64,000 bases of DNA from Geosiphon pyriformis (lineage: Eukaryota > Glomeromycota > Glomeromycetes > Archaeosporales > Geosiphonaceae), in contig JAAOMT010000760.1 of the NCBI GenBank assembly GCA_016748015.1, forward strand, positions 167,609-231,608, given 5' to 3'. The notes below the pieces were generated by a model. It had not been told where the DNA came from. It worked only from the letters and a program-made list of their open reading frames with translations, and did no database searches. Below, one piece after another: positions 1-12,654 of the stretch. Position numbers and translations under genes: made by a program. Each line of letters opens with the position of its first letter. Positions within the stretch are counted from its first letter, which is position 1.

Positions 1-3000
1 CAAGAGCCAAAGCAATGGCCTGCAATTCAGACATAGTAGAAGAAACCAAACCAGATACCCCCACACCTAAACCAGAATTAATGTCTTCAAAAAAGACCAC
101 AGCCCCAGCTTTCATGACAACAATTCCCAAACCACTCAGAGACCCATCCGTGTACACAGAAAAGTGGGCAGTGTTAGTAGCCAACAGATTGTCACAGATA
201 ACACTAAAATCATAAGATTGATGAACATCAGACAAAATGGAATTTTTCACAAGAGAGGAGCATGCAAAAAAAGAAGCAACACCACCAAGAAAACACACAG
301 AAAGATCAAACCAGAAAGGAATCAGGCCATGGGGATCCAACCTCTTCCAATGCTTGAATGTCTGCCAACTAAAAACAACACCATTTCAATTACGTAATTG
401 TTCCACAAAAGCGATACCATATCACTTGAGTGAAGAAACACATTTTAGAAAATTGATTTTACCAAGAACAAGAGACATAGGAATACCACTTTAATGATGG
501 AAAACACAGACCAGAGACCCACCCAGAGACAGATCACATCTGGAGAAAATACAAACCACATCTGCTAAGAAATTATTTGAAGAACTGATACTAACACGAG
601 CCAGAAACAGCAAGAGGTGATGAGGATGCCAGCTGAGAACCTGGAGATCGTGAGATCTGTAAGAAAATAAGTGGCCCAAAATACCAACTGAATTTGCAAA
701 AGCAATGATGGAGACCAATTTGCTTTCTGCCTGAATTTGTTCAAAAGTCTTCAAACCATACAAAGAAGGATGATGAAGTGCATCATTGGAAAAATCAAGC
801 AGCAGCTCAGACTTAGACTTCAAGCTTTTGTGAATCAGAGCATCCCATTTATTACATACACTAATAGGAACAAAACTGAACTGAGTCCTGTAGCTGACAA
901 TAAGAAACAGAACAGCAAAAACCAAATAACTGAATTGTTTATCCGAGATGGTCTTTTTCAGAACAAGATTGACAAAAAATTGGATGTCCGAGTGAGTCTT
1001 GGCCAAGCTGGACACCGAAAGACTATTAAAAGACAAAAGAATACCAAGATAATAATAAGGTTTACCCTTTTTGGCTATAGAAATAGATAAGCCACTGACA
1101 GTTAGGTAAGAGGTCTCAACCCGGCAGTTGATGGGAATAGCCACAGTTTTGTTATTGTTAATCGAAATGTCATTAATCCTGAAGAACTCACTAGCAATGT
1201 CCAAAATGTGTTGTGTAGTAGCCTGGCTGCTACCAACCCAGATGGTATCATCAACAAAAACACCAGCAGCAAAAAACAATGTCAACTCAGCCTAAGATTC
1301 CACACAGCCAGTATTGGAAATGAAATGTGAATTCAATCTGTAATCACACATCTCTCCTTGCCTCTTGACCTCACACATAAGCAAATCATAAAATATGCAC
1401 CAGAAAAGTGGTGAGAAAACTTCACCCTAATCCAAACCATCATAAACCACATACCTACTAGTTAAGCCAAAATCTGTTATTATTCTGTTCCTGCAATTAT
1501 TGTGGATGCTACCAAAAAATTTAATGAATCTGGTACACATTTTAATCCTGATCAAACTTCTCTTGAGATGTTCCCAACCAACTGAATCATATGCTTTGTG
1601 TATGTTCTATAAAACCAGCTACAGCTCTCTGTTTTTTTCTAAAGCATTCTTGACCACAGAACCAATGGCAAAAATGGGCGACTGCATTGTCGTACCCTTT
1701 AAAACAGAAAAATTGTCCTCTTGTAAAATGTTAAACTCACTGTAAGCTGAAGATATTCTGTCCAATAAGATTTTGGAAAGAATCTTGCAGGCTGTTTTAA
1801 TCAAAGTGATAGGACAGGTGTTCATGAGAACACCCTTCTATTCATAGAGTTTAGGAATCATCGAAACCCAGGCTTCTCTCCAAGGTCCAAACACCGACTC
1901 ACAAACCAGGCAGAGATTCAAAAGCACCAAAAGCATATCCAGAACCACTCTGTTGCAATGCTTCTATAATTCATTAGAGATGCCAGAAAGACCAGCTGCT
2001 TTTTTATCAGGCAAGCTTGAAATGACACTGAACATCTTATCAAAACTAATTGATTTCATGACACCAGAGAAAACACCATCAAAAATGTAATCCAAAAGCC
2101 AAAATTGGCATTTCCAATTATCAGAAAAGTCCGAACCCACCAATCATCTCCTAGTCCATCCCTCTATAATTCCGTTCACTTTAGATTTAACCAGCTCAAG
2201 TTCCAAAACCAACTCACCATTTACTACCAAATGATCCAATACTACCTTGTGAAATGAATGCTCCAAAACACTTCTGATAGTACAACTCTTATCCAACTCA
2301 AAACTCTCTATTCTATTCTCAATGGCCTGTCTTATATGAGATTCCTCAGCACACTTAGATTCCAGCATCTTAGAAGAGTGGTAAGACTTCCTTACCTTAG
2401 CCAGTTCAGAGCAAATACCATCAAAACCAGATCCTGAAAGGAAAAAAGACTTCACTAATGAAGTACCAACAGAGTCAAGTCTGTTCTACATATCCAACAA
2501 CAGAGCAAAATTACCCCCAAAAATCAAACAGGAGGCCTTTACCAGCTTAAAAACCAGCAACTCCAGCTTATGAAACCTAGAAGACACCTTATTGAAAACA
2601 TTGTTAAAATCTTTGAACCACTTTTTCATGAAAGTTCCACCTGCTGAAAGAATCATAATTTTGCGAATAATATTCCACATCACATCCAAATCTGAAAATT
2701 TCTCAGCCACAACAAATGCATCTGAGAACATAAAGGCATTGGCAGCCATATCATCCCTGAACTCAGCCCACTTCAACTCATTTGCATCCTTGACATCAAA
2801 CTTCCAGTAATCTTTGTTGGCCTGCTTATGTATCAAAGAAAGTCTTGTGTTCAACAAACCACCCAGACCCACAGAAATAGAAACAGCCTTATGATCAGTG
2901 TCAAAAAAATTATCAACATTTAACACGCCACAATCCATGATTGCATTAATCAAGTTAGAAGAAATAAACACATAATTAATTGTCTTAGCAACACCATGAG

Positions 3001-3562
3001 AATTGTACCAAGTTGGTAACTTAGCAAGAGAGCTCCCACCCAAAGAGTTGACCAAACCCAAATCAAAGCACTTCTTGAAACTGGTGCACTTGTAAGATCC
3101 GTCTTCATTAAAGTTACCACCAAGAATAACAAAGGAAGATTCATTTACAGCTCTAGCAATGAGAGAATTAATTTCATTAGCCTAAAAAAAACAAACTGTC
3201 AAAGAGGCACCAGCATACAGCCCCAAAATGGAAACAGAGAGTCTGTTCCTGAAAAGCAATTTTACTAACAGAAGCTAACCAGGCACCTCTAGAATCTTGC
3301 ACACATGTTTCGCCAGAGATGAGTCCATAATAATTGCAACACTAGATCCCATGTGACCAAAATCCAGATCTGAAGTAAAAACACGAACACCAGCAAACCT
3401 ATCCACAATCCAGGAGCAGATCTTTCCCTTCAATTTTGTTTCAGTAACAACAGAAATCAGATTGTTCATATTATTATGCCAACATACAATGTCTGCCTGT
3501 TTCACACAATTGTTCATTCTTCTAATATTGCATGTAGCAATCTTTCAAGTAAACTCACTCAT
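1..3562 (-). pseudogene. LINE ORF2 (endonuclease, reverse transcriptase, RNase H), copy 1, partial
   Basis: All recognisable segments (3562-3275, 3061-2486, 2455-2144, 1825-1619, 1285-491) lie in one frame separated only by stops, so this is a nonsense-riddled single ORF. The APE-like endonuclease covers about 3560-2850 (TETKLK near 3430; the usual GDFNEDG motif reads GNFNEDG; SDH-type motif DTDHKAVSI near 2890). RT spans about 2100-600 with the catalytic FVDD box at 1247-1258, here FVDDTIWVGSSQ. The RNase H domain begins near 480 and its SVYTDGS-like strand is near 150. ORF2 opens with ATG at 3562, overlapping the ORF1 stop. Non-functional. Confidence 0.88.
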
Positions 3563-5439
3563 TGAGAAGGAGATTGTGGAAGTATATCAGCAGCCAGAGC
3601 CAAACTGTCAAAACGAGCAGACAAATTCAGCACTGAAGCAGCAAGACCTTCTAACATATTTTTCAACTTGACAACATGGAGGGACATAGAAGAGTCCTTC
3701 GCAGTATAAGTAGCAGTAGCAGTAGCAGTAGTAGTCTCATTACAAGCAGACTCACCCGAACCCACTCCCATCACTATATCCTCCCCTTAATTCTGTGATA
3801 AGAGGGTCACTGGCAGCTGACATCTAGGGCTAGGCTGGGAAACTGCTGGCATAAGTAACTCCAATCTCTTAGCCAACTCACCAATTTGTCCCATAAGGCT
3901 GACAAGACTGCTTTTAATGCTGACCAACTGTTTTTCCAAATTATTCACAACAAGAAAAAGAGGTTTACCATTATCAATGGAACCAGAAGAAAGAACCTGT
4001 CAATGAGAAGAAACATCAAGAGGAGTACCAACTACTGACACCCAAGTTCTTCCACCAAACGAAGCCAAGTGAGAGACAGGAGCTGATTTCCTCTTATAAA
4101 TTACAGCCAAACAAACACAATTCTGATCAGAAACCACTCATCTCCTATGAACTCCAGAACTCCCATCCACAGAGCAATTGGCAGTGATATGACCAAATTG
4201 TATATACTGTGTACAATATGCCAAGCAAAAACCAGCCCAGCACAAATTCACACTCTTGAAAACTGGAATCAAACCAACAGCAGCCAACTTGGATGCCTCA
4301 TTCTCAAAACAGATTACAGCACATTGATTATAAACATATGAGAAAGGATTATGGCCAATAAAACAAGTCTTCCCACCATATGATTCAAGTAAACCAGAGA
4401 GATCATAAGCTGTAGTGTCAACAGGTAAAGTATACAACAATGCCCAATATTAATCCCTCAATACCCATGTTTGTTTATCCTCCACAGCCAAAGCCACATG
4501 CACAGAATCTTTTCCCACCAGAACAGACTACTTGGAAGCAACCTGGTTGGCAATTTCAGCTGACTCAAACTTTACTAGGGCCTTTTGCCAAAAACCAATT
4601 AACTACATCCTAACTGATTTGATTGCACCAAACTTGGAAAACACTGCCACAATTGCCGATTTGAAAAAATCTACTGAAATCTCCTTGATGATCACTTCTT
4701 GATCTGATTGGTTGTTTATCTTTCTAAAATTATCATTCACCACAATATTTTCACAAATCACCAAATTTCTAGCCTTTTTTAGACTTGATTCAGATGTAAA
4801 AAAAGATCTGATGATCCCAAGAAATTTTGAGGGAGTAGAAGCTCCCCCAAAACCATCAATTTGATAGAAGATTTTTTTTATTGAAATTAACTTGTCACTA
4901 ATTAATTTGCCAGGCACCACAGAAAGCTCAATATCAAGTGTGAAAAACTTTGTTGAATCAAAACTTTGCGTTTCCAGAGCACATGACATGAGTGGCAGCA
5001 ATTGATTGAAACCACTAAGCATGTGAAAAGGGAGCTCCAGTGCACTATTATTGTCACTCACATTGTTGAAAAGGAGTTGCTTCATTGGGTTGCCTAAAGC
5101 ATACGTTCTGGTGTATGTTTTTCTTGGCATAGCTTCATTCATGTCATCGTCCTCACCAGATTCTGCGTAGCTTGTTTCTTCAGTAACCAAGTTTGTCATA
5201 TTTTCTATATTCAAAAGACTGCTCACACTGCTCGCTATATTACCGACATCACTACCCCAGAACACTGCAGGTTTGGCATCAGCTTTACCCAAATCTTCCA
5301 AGCTGAGAGGACCAGCAAATGTATTGATCACACCGCTAATAGCAGCAGGCTTCTTAGGTTTTTTGTAAGATGCACCATATGAGTGAGCACTCGCCAAACG
5401 TTTAGATTTAACACTAGAATGAGTTCCCAAACCTGCCAA
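3559..5439 (-). pseudogene. LINE ORF1 (RRM and CCHC nucleic-acid-binding protein), copy 1
   Basis: One continuous reading frame of 627 codons interrupted by stop codons. It should bind the element RNA as part of the RNP. An RRM-like unit is visible around 4700-4450 (NQSDQEVIIKEISV, then FSKFGAIKSVRM) and a second around 4440-4200, followed by a zinc-knuckle region near 4220-4170 in which the second Cys has become Tyr (Cys-Thr-Gln-Tyr), which would destroy it. The first stops are explained by single transitions: CAG to TAG near 4603, TGG to TAG near 4532, CAA to TAA near 4453 and CGA to TGA near 4138. The ORF1 stop overlaps the ORF2 start as ATGA at 3562-3559. The start at 5439 is the first in-frame candidate; the region upstream is non-coding. 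Confidence 0.85.
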
Positions 5440-5626
5440 AACAGAACCTGAACCACCAGCAGAAAAGCCTGTCAGTTCTATATTAACAAAAAGAGGTGTA
5501 CTGAGAGAAATAACTTTAAGACAAAAGGGGAAAAAGGAAAAAAGAAAAAGCTATTTTATCAATTTACTTCTTGCTCTTGCTATGATCAGAGGATTAACAA
5601 CAGAAAAAGTTTTTTTTTTTTTTTTT

Positions 5627-5637
5627 TATAGTAAAAT
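5627..5637. repeat. Target-site duplication of LINE copy 2, left
   Basis: TATAGTAAAAT is repeated exactly at 12427-12437, on the other side of LINE copy 2. The 11-bp length matches the 12-bp repeats around LINE copy 3 and the ORF1-only element at 34201. Confidence 0.7.
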
Positions 5638-5737
5638 TTTTTTTTTTTTAATTTAACGAATGAGATCTACACACAACCTAGCACTATACATCAAAGAAAT
5701 GATCTAAACTAGGTGTGAATCATGCATTTTCTACATG

Positions 5738-5760
5738 TAACCAGCCACTCAGGCTAGTCA
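5738..5760 (-). promoter_or_regulatory. 3' UTR hairpin of LINE copy 2
   Basis: In the RNA sense (minus strand) the arms TGACTAGCC and GGCTGGTTA pair across a 5-nt loop (TGAGT). Two of the nine pairs are G-U wobbles, so the stem is stronger as RNA of this strand than of the other. It lies about 100 nt before the A-rich tail, and the same position is a hairpin in all the LINE and ORF1-only 3' ends here. Likely a recognition element for the RT; that role is inferred from stringent-type LINEs. Confidence 0.65.
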
Positions 5761-5768
5761 GAACAATA

Positions 5769-8700
5769 CTACACAGCTATATAGATAGAAACTGAATTAC
5801 CAATGCTGAAGAAAAACATGCAAAACTTGCAAAAACCAAAATGCATACCAAAAGCTTCATCGATACCAAGCAAATCAATTACACCAGCAAAAAAACGCAA
5901 AGTCAAACCAGAGACCAAAGTAGGAGACAAGCCATCTAAAGGAATCAGTTCATGCTTTTCCATATAGGCACAATGTTTGGCATGAACCAACCATATCTCA
6001 TCTCTAAAAGCGAGGCCAAAAGAACGTGCAAAATTAACGATTTTCAAACATGCCACCTTGGGACAATGGAAGACGGAGACAGCTTCACAAAACCAATTAT
6101 CAAAAACAAAACTCTTATGAAGAGCCATGGACACTGAGGAACCTAAAACACAAGATGACAACAACTACAACAAACATAAAGAAGAGACAGAAGAACCAGA
6201 AAGCGTTTTCCAAGTGTCCATGTGAGAATCTAACAACCGATGCCAAGCAGAATCATTGACTTTACAAGAAAAAACATGATCCGACACCTCCACATCACCA
6301 CAATATAGACACAACACACTGGGATAAAGTCTATTATAAAGCCGTTTTTGAACAGCCACAGGCAACCGATGATGCAAAGCTTTCATAAAATAAGAGTGTG
6401 CATTAGCCGAAATCCTGCTAGTGAAACTGGTGGTCATATGCAAATTAGGATGCCACACCAAAGAAGAGTGAGACCAATCAACATCAGCCTGCAAGTTGTC
6501 AGGCAAAAACTTAGAACCAGACCCCACTTCCCAACATGCACAACACATGGCATGAAAAGTGTCATGGACAAAGTGCCTTGAATTGCCAGAGACAATGTTG
6601 CCATCAGCCATCAAAAAGTGTTCGTCCAGGCAAAAAGGAAGAAACCAGTCAAAAACAGAATCAGTACTGGCAATCACATCAATATGCTTGTTTCCCAAAA
6701 CCCCAGAATGACTTTTGACTTTGTGCCAAGCAACATTTAGAATCTTACTGGAAATGACATTGGCAATGTGTTGATGCTCAATCTAACATCAATTCCAGAA
6801 ATCAGGAGCCATCATACCCAATTCTGATTTGTAAGCATCCAAAGCAGACTGACTATCCAAAAACAAATAGACATTACTAAAAACAGGAACACACTCGAGA
6901 GCCAATGCAATTGCCTGTAACTCAGCCATGGTAGATGACATCAAGCCAGACACACCAACACCCAAACCCATACCAATGTTCTTGAAAAAAGCCACAGCAC
7001 CTGCTTTACAGCCAACTGTACCCAAATTTCTCAATGACCTATTAGTATAGACAGACAACACTCTTGCATTGACCCGCGAAAGATGATCACAGATAGACAC
7101 AAAACCAGAAAAACCCAGAATGTCCAAAAGACCCATATTAGCAAGAACTGGGATGCAAGCAGGAGAGAAGTTCTTACCAGCAAGAAACACAGCAGAAAGC
7201 CTGAACCACTTAGGAATAAGGCCACGGGAGTCCAGTTTCTTTTATTACTTAAATGTGGACCAATCAAAGACTGTACCATAACGATCACAAATTTGGTTTA
7301 CAAAGGCCACACCATACCACTAAAGTGAGGAGAGACATTTGGAGAAAACTGATTTACCCAAAACAGTTGACATGGACATCCCACTATTGACACAAAAGGA
7401 ATTGGCAAAGGATCCACCCAGAGACAATTTGCAATTATAAAGCACATGAATCATACCTACCAAAAAATTATTAGAGGCACTAACACAAATGCGAACAGGA
7501 GAACTCAACAGATGAATAGGGCGCCAACACAAAACCTACAGATCATGAGACTTATGAAAGAACAAACATCCCACAATCCTACCAGAGTTGGCAAAATTAA
7601 TAAGAGAAGCAATCTTGTTTTCAGATTGAATCTGCAGAAAAGATTTCAAACCATAAAAGGAGGAGTGGTGAATTGAATTACTAGAAAAGTTGAGTGGAAG
7701 TCCAGATTTGAGCTTCAGGCCCTTACGAATCATAGCATCCTACTTGTTGCAAATGCCAATAAGAACAAAGCTAAATTGTGTCCTGTAGCTAATAATAGGC
7801 TGGAAAACCACTGAAACCAAATATAAGAACTGCTTATCTGAGATAGCCTTTTTTAGAACCAAATTTGTAAAGAAACAAATGTCCGAATGCACTTTAACTA
7901 AATTAGGTCTGGAAAGACCCTCAGTTGACAGAAATATGCCCAGATACTAATAGGATTCACCTTTTTTGGCAACAGAGATAGGTGAACCACTAATAAAAAG
8001 AGCGGAATTTCCAACTCTACAATTGATGGGAATAGCTACAGTCTTGTTATTGTTTATTGAAATGTTATTAATCCGGAAAAACTCACTAGCAACATCCAAA
8101 ATGTGTTGAGTAGTGTTCTGACTACTGCCAACCCAAATTGTATTATCAATAAAGGCGCCAGCAGCAAAACAGGAAGAAAGCCCAGCCTGCGACTCGACAT
8201 GACCACTCTTGGAAACGAAATGAGAAATTAGCCTGTACTCACACATACTCTCCTAACACTTGACTTCACACAAAAGGGGATCATAAAAAATGCACCACAG
8301 AAGAGGGAAAAAGACCTTTCCTTGATCTAAACCATCATGAATCCGATAACCATCTGTCAAACCAAAATCTGTCATGACTCGATTAGTGCAATCTTTGTGA
8401 ATGCTGCCAAAAAACCGAATGAACCTGTTGCACATTTTAATTCTGACCAGACACTTTTCCAAATGCTCCCAGCCAACCGAATCATATGCTTTCCTTATAT
8501 CCTACAAGACCAGCCAAAGTTCTTAGTTCTTTTTCAGAGCATCCTCAACAACTGAACCAACTGCAAAAATAGGGAACTGTGTCGTCATATCTTTCAAAAC
8601 CAAAAAATTGTCATCACGAAGGACATTATGAGTGCTGCATGCTGAAAAAATCTTGTCTGAGAGTATTTTGGAGAGAATTTTACAAGCCATCTCAATCAGT

Positions 8701-10452
8701 GCAATAGAATGAGTATTTGTAAGAACACTCTCCCATTCATATGGTTTGGGAATTATTGAAACCCAAGCTTCCCTCTAGGGGCCAAGGACAGATTCTTCAG
8801 ATAAGCAAGAGTTCAAAAGCACCAAGAGCATATTAAAGACCGAAATATTGCAATGTTTCCAAAGCTTATTTGAGATACCTGAAAGGCCAGCAGCTTTGCC
8901 ATCTGGCAGGTTGGAGACAACCCCAAACAGTTCGTCAAAGTCAATCAAACTCATTACACCAGAAAAAGCTTCATTGAAAACATAACTTAGAGAATGATAC
9001 TGGTGACTCATCATTAACGTCAAGCACCACCTTTCGCTTTCTAGTCCAACCTTCCATAATCTCATCCACCTTGGACTTTACTGGAGCAGGATCTAACACC
9101 AGCTCATCTCCTACCACCAAATAGTCTAAAACCATCTTGCAGAAGGGTCATTCCAAAACACTACATACAATATGACTTTTGTTCAACTCAAAACTCTTCA
9201 TTCTTTTGTCAATCACCAACTTAATCTGGGATTCTTTGGCACAATTTGATTCTGACAACTTAAATGAATGGTAGGATTTCCTGATCTTGGCCAAAGCTGA
9301 ATGAATGGTATCAAAATGGGAACCTGAAAGAAAAAGAGAATCTACAACAGAAGCGTTAGCAGAATCAATTCCTTTCCATGTATCAAGTAGAGAAACAAAC
9401 TCCTCATGAGAAACCAGATAAGAGGCTTTGACAATTTTCGACACCAAAAGTTCTAATTTGTGAAATCTGGATAATACTTTATTATAGACACTATCAAAAT
9501 CTTTAAACTACTTTTTTTTGAAAACATTCTCAGCCGACAAACACACCACTTGGTGAAGGTGACCCCACATTGTGTTCAGGTCCAGACTCATCTTGGCAGC
9601 ATAAAATTTATCATGGAACATGGCAGCATTCGCTGATGTATCTTCTTTAAACTTGATCTATTCAGTATCACCAGCATTCACAAAATTGTACTTCTAATGA
9701 TCCTTATTTACTTGTTTGCGCAATGTGTTCAACTGCACATCCAGCAAACCACCAAGACCCACAGAAACAGAAACAGCTTTATGATCAGTATCAAAATACT
9801 CTTCAACACCAGACACATCATGATCCAGAATTGTATTAACTAGACTCGACAACACAAACACATAATCAATAATTTTAGCCACTCCATAAGAATTGGCCCA
9901 TGTAGCTTCCTTTCCAAACAAGCTTCCATTCAAGGAGTTGACCAAACCCAAATCAAAACATTTTCTGAAGCTGACACTTTTATGAGAACCATCTTCATTG
10001 AAATCTCCACCCAAGATGATGAAAGAAGACTCATTTACTGCCCTCGCAACCAAAGAATTGACATCATTCACCTAAGAGAACCATACTGCTAAAGATGATC
10101 CAGCATACAGCCCCAAAACTAACACAGACAGTTTATTTTTGAAAAGAAGCTTGATAGAAAGAAACCGGCCAGGAATGTCCGAAACCTTACACACATGCTG
10201 AGCTAAGAAATTGTTCATAATGATTGTGATCCCAGAACCCATGTGACCAGAATTCAAACCAGAAGTAAAAACCCGAACACCAACAAACTTGTTCATGATC
10301 CAAGGGCGAATCCTATCTTTCAACTTAGTCTCAGTAATAATTGAAATCATATTGTTTATTTCTTTATGCCAATGAATAATATCCTCCTGTTTTGCAAGAT
10401 TGTTTATTCTCCTAACATTGCACATAGCAATTTTCCAAATATAACTGGTCAT
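5769..10452 (-). pseudogene. LINE ORF2 (endonuclease, RT, RNase H, zinc finger), copy 2
   Basis: Starts at ATG 10452 (MTSYIWKIAMCNVRR), overlapping the ORF1 stop as ATGA. Endonuclease motifs are intact in sequence (TETKLKDRIRPWI, GGDFNEDGS near 10025, DTDHKAVSVSV near 9790). One frameshift lies between about 9147 and 9066; from 9065 to 5769 everything is in a single frame broken by stops. RT motifs: AAGLSGISNKLW near 8890 and a damaged F-DD box near 8160 (FIDNTIWV, second Asp changed to Asn). RNase H near 7040 reads YTNRS where copies 3 and 4 have YTDGS, removing a catalytic Asp by G-to-A. A C-terminal RVT-type zinc finger (CLYCGDVEVSDHVFSC) is at about 6330-6280. Confidence 0.88.
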
Positions 10453-12300
10453 TGAGACGAGGAGAGGACCTGAGGACCCGAACCAGCACACATCTGCTCT
10501 AACTTCGCCAAAATCGAGCCAATGGAGGCATTGAGGGCAACCAACTTTAACTCTAAAATGCCAATTTTAGAAGTTAGCACCTTGGAACTACTCAGACCCA
10601 ATTGAGAATTGTCATTGCTAGAAGAGAGAGAAATGGACTGAATTAAAGGAACATCTAACACCATGTTGGAACCCAAGTCAGAGTCATCAACTATAAGAGA
10701 ATCAGAAATGGATGGGTGAGGAGTATTCACAGAAGGAATTACACTAGAAGGAGGAGTTAAAGGCACCAAACTGAGATTGTTAAGACGAAGAAGAATGTTC
10801 GAAATTTAATTAGATAAAAGCTCTACAGAGTACTTAAGGGGGAATCAACCATAGAAAGAGGGGGAAGAGTACCACCTGAACTTGAAGCACCAAAGAACAG
10901 AGAACCAGAACCAGAGCCATCACGAAAACCATAAGAGACTGAAGCAACTGAGACCACTTGGGCTCAGGATTTGCCTCCAAAAGCAATAGGACAAGAGATC
11001 GGAACTTTCTTTTTAGCATATAATTTGGCCAGTTGGAGATAAGTATTTAAGTTAGCAGGCCTTTTAAATGACTTGGGTGACTGAGAAGCTGATGCAACCT
11101 CAGCATCACATTCCAAAGCAGAATAACCAAATTTCTCACACCATTCACAGCGAACTAAATCCAACCTAGCCCATAAGAGTTTCATACTACCAAAGATTGG
11201 CTCCATGCAAAAAGCTGACTCCATAGCTTCATTAGATTCAAAACAGACTACAGCACAGTGAGTTCTATTGCCAGTCTTTAATGAATGATTGATAACACAA
11301 GTTTTCTCACCAGTCCCTTCCAAAAGAGTTCCAAAATCATGAGCTGTTGTTCCTACTGGCAATGTGAACAGAAGTGCCCTGAATTGATCCCTAAAAGCCC
11401 ATGTCTCATGATCTCCCATGACTTTTGCCACATGCACAGAATCTTTTCCAATTAAGAAGAACCATTTTGAAGCCAATTGCTCTGCCTGTTCTGGTTCGGC
11501 AAATTCCACTACAGCTTTTTGCCACATGCTGATCAGCTGAATTTTGATTGATTTAATTTCCCCAAATTCAGACACTGCGGTGATGATCATATCTTTTGGC
11601 GTGTCCATGGGAATTTTTTTGATCATCACAGCCCGATCTGACCTAATTTCTTGTTTCTTAAGATTGCTGTTTACTGTGATGTCATTTTTCTTGGCCAATA
11701 AAACAGTCTTTTCCATGCTTGCTTCAAAGGTGAAGGTAGATCTGATGATCCCTTCAAATTTTGAAAGAGTAGTGGCCCCCCAAAACCATTGATTCTTGAA
11801 AATAATTTTCTTATGGTGTGAGTTTTGGCCATTGCCAATTTCTCTTCTATAGCCAAAAGATTGATGTCCAAAGCAAAAGATTTTTTTACAGCCACTTCCA
11901 CCTGAGTTTTAATGATTTTGGGATCAATCAACACCTTATCCAAAGAAAAAAACTTATGGAGGGGAAGAGAAACCTCCTCTTCCTCCTCCATGTTGAAATT
12001 AATAGAGCCAAGAAGGGAGCCAACAATCGCACTATTATTGAAATGCTTGGCTTGAGGTGTATTCATCTTGGAATCAGATACTTTTTCACCTTCAGAAGCC
12101 TCTCCATCAGTATCCATGTTATTAAACTGCCTGACCACTTGACCAGATCCACTACCTTTGAGAGCCATATCACTACTTGATAGCTTAGCACCACCAGGAG
12201 GTTTCTTGACCTTATGACTTGAATCACTACTAACTGAACCAGAAGTTAGAACTCTGGTCGACCTTTTTTTAGCACTAATACCACTCATAGGAGCAGTCAA
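10449..12300 (-). pseudogene. LINE ORF1, copy 2, frameshifted
   Basis: Starts at 12300 (MSGISAKKRSTRVL) and ends at the TGA at 10451-10449. The frame is lost near 11786, where a G run coding Gly-Gly-Ala has six G where copy 3 has seven; the downstream frame 11716-10964 continues with an RRM (RAVMIKKIPMD, then VSEFGEIKSIKIQ). The knuckle near 11150-11110 reads C-EW-C-EKFG-Y-SALE-C, with the ligand His changed to Tyr (CAC to TAC). A second frame change lies between 10834 and 10769. The C-terminal part 10769-10449 is coiled-coil-like and Ser-rich. Confidence 0.85.
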
Positions 12301-12426
12301 GTCAACAACAAAAGGATTTGTTTCTTGTAAAATGATGGAAGACAGTATGAAATAGCAGAAAAAACTTCTTTCAAAATATGCTTTTTGAGGATTTTAGGAG
12401 GTAAGAGAGAAAAAAGTTTTAATTTA

Positions 12427-12437
12427 TATAGTAAAAT
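12427..12437. repeat. Target-site duplication of LINE copy 2, right
   Basis: TATAGTAAAAT, identical to 5627-5637. The next base differs (C here, T on the left), which sets the limit of the repeat. Confidence 0.7.
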
Positions 12438-12531
12438 CTAAATAATTTTAATTTTAAACTTAATTAATAGTTATTTATAAATTAAAATAAATTGAAAAAA
12501 ACAGTATTTACTATGTAAAAAAATTATTGTG
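12438..12531. other. AT-rich spacer between LINE copies 2 and 3
   Basis: Ninety-four bases of very AT-rich sequence separate the TSD of copy 2 from the TSD of copy 3. No gene is seen. Confidence 0.7.
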
Positions 12532-12543
12532 TTTTTTGTATTT
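12532..12543. repeat. Target-site duplication of LINE copy 3, left
   Basis: TTTTTTGTATTT is repeated at 19304-19315, on the far side of LINE copy 3. The T-rich content makes exact limits uncertain, but the TGTATTT core is specific. Confidence 0.6.
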
Positions 12544-12654
12544 TTATTTTTTTATTTTTTTATTTTATTTTAACGAGTAAAGTCCAAATGCAACCTAGTG
12601 CTATACATTATACAAATGATCTAAACTAGGTGCGAATCATGCGCTTTCTACACA

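Larger units (their letters stand above)
1..5609 (-). mobile_element. LINE copy 1 (3' end outside window)
   Basis: Non-LTR retrotransposon read on the minus strand: 5' end near 5609, ORF1 5439-3559, ORF2 from 3562 to the left window edge, where the RNase H region (about 485-15) is cut by the window. The order RRM/CCHC ORF1, then APE-type endonuclease, RT and RNase H in ORF2 resembles the I/Tad group of LINEs; the clade is inferred from domain order. Copies 2, 3, 4 and 5 in this window have the same proteins. The 5' end is placed where similarity gives way to the T-run at 5610-5627, so it is approximate. Confidence 0.9.
5638..12426 (-). mobile_element. LINE copy 2, full length, about 6.8 kb
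   Basis: Complete minus-strand LINE bounded by 11-bp repeats. On the plus strand it opens with a T-run (the A-rich 3' tail), the conserved 3' region (5650-5768), ORF2 (5769-10452), ORF1 (10449-12300) and a short 5' leader to about 12426. It differs from copies 1 and 3 by many transitions and a few frameshifts, so it is an independent insertion and not a local duplication; its own TSD supports this. Confidence 0.88.

Noticed and set aside
737-1090. Plus-strand 117-codon frame opposite LINE ORF2
   Set aside because: It is the antisense of the RT region; the minus-strand frame has recognisable motifs and homologous copies, this one does not.
11818-12180. Plus-strand 120-codon frame
   Set aside because: Antisense of LINE ORF1 copy 2; no conservation with the matching antisense region of copies 1 and 3.
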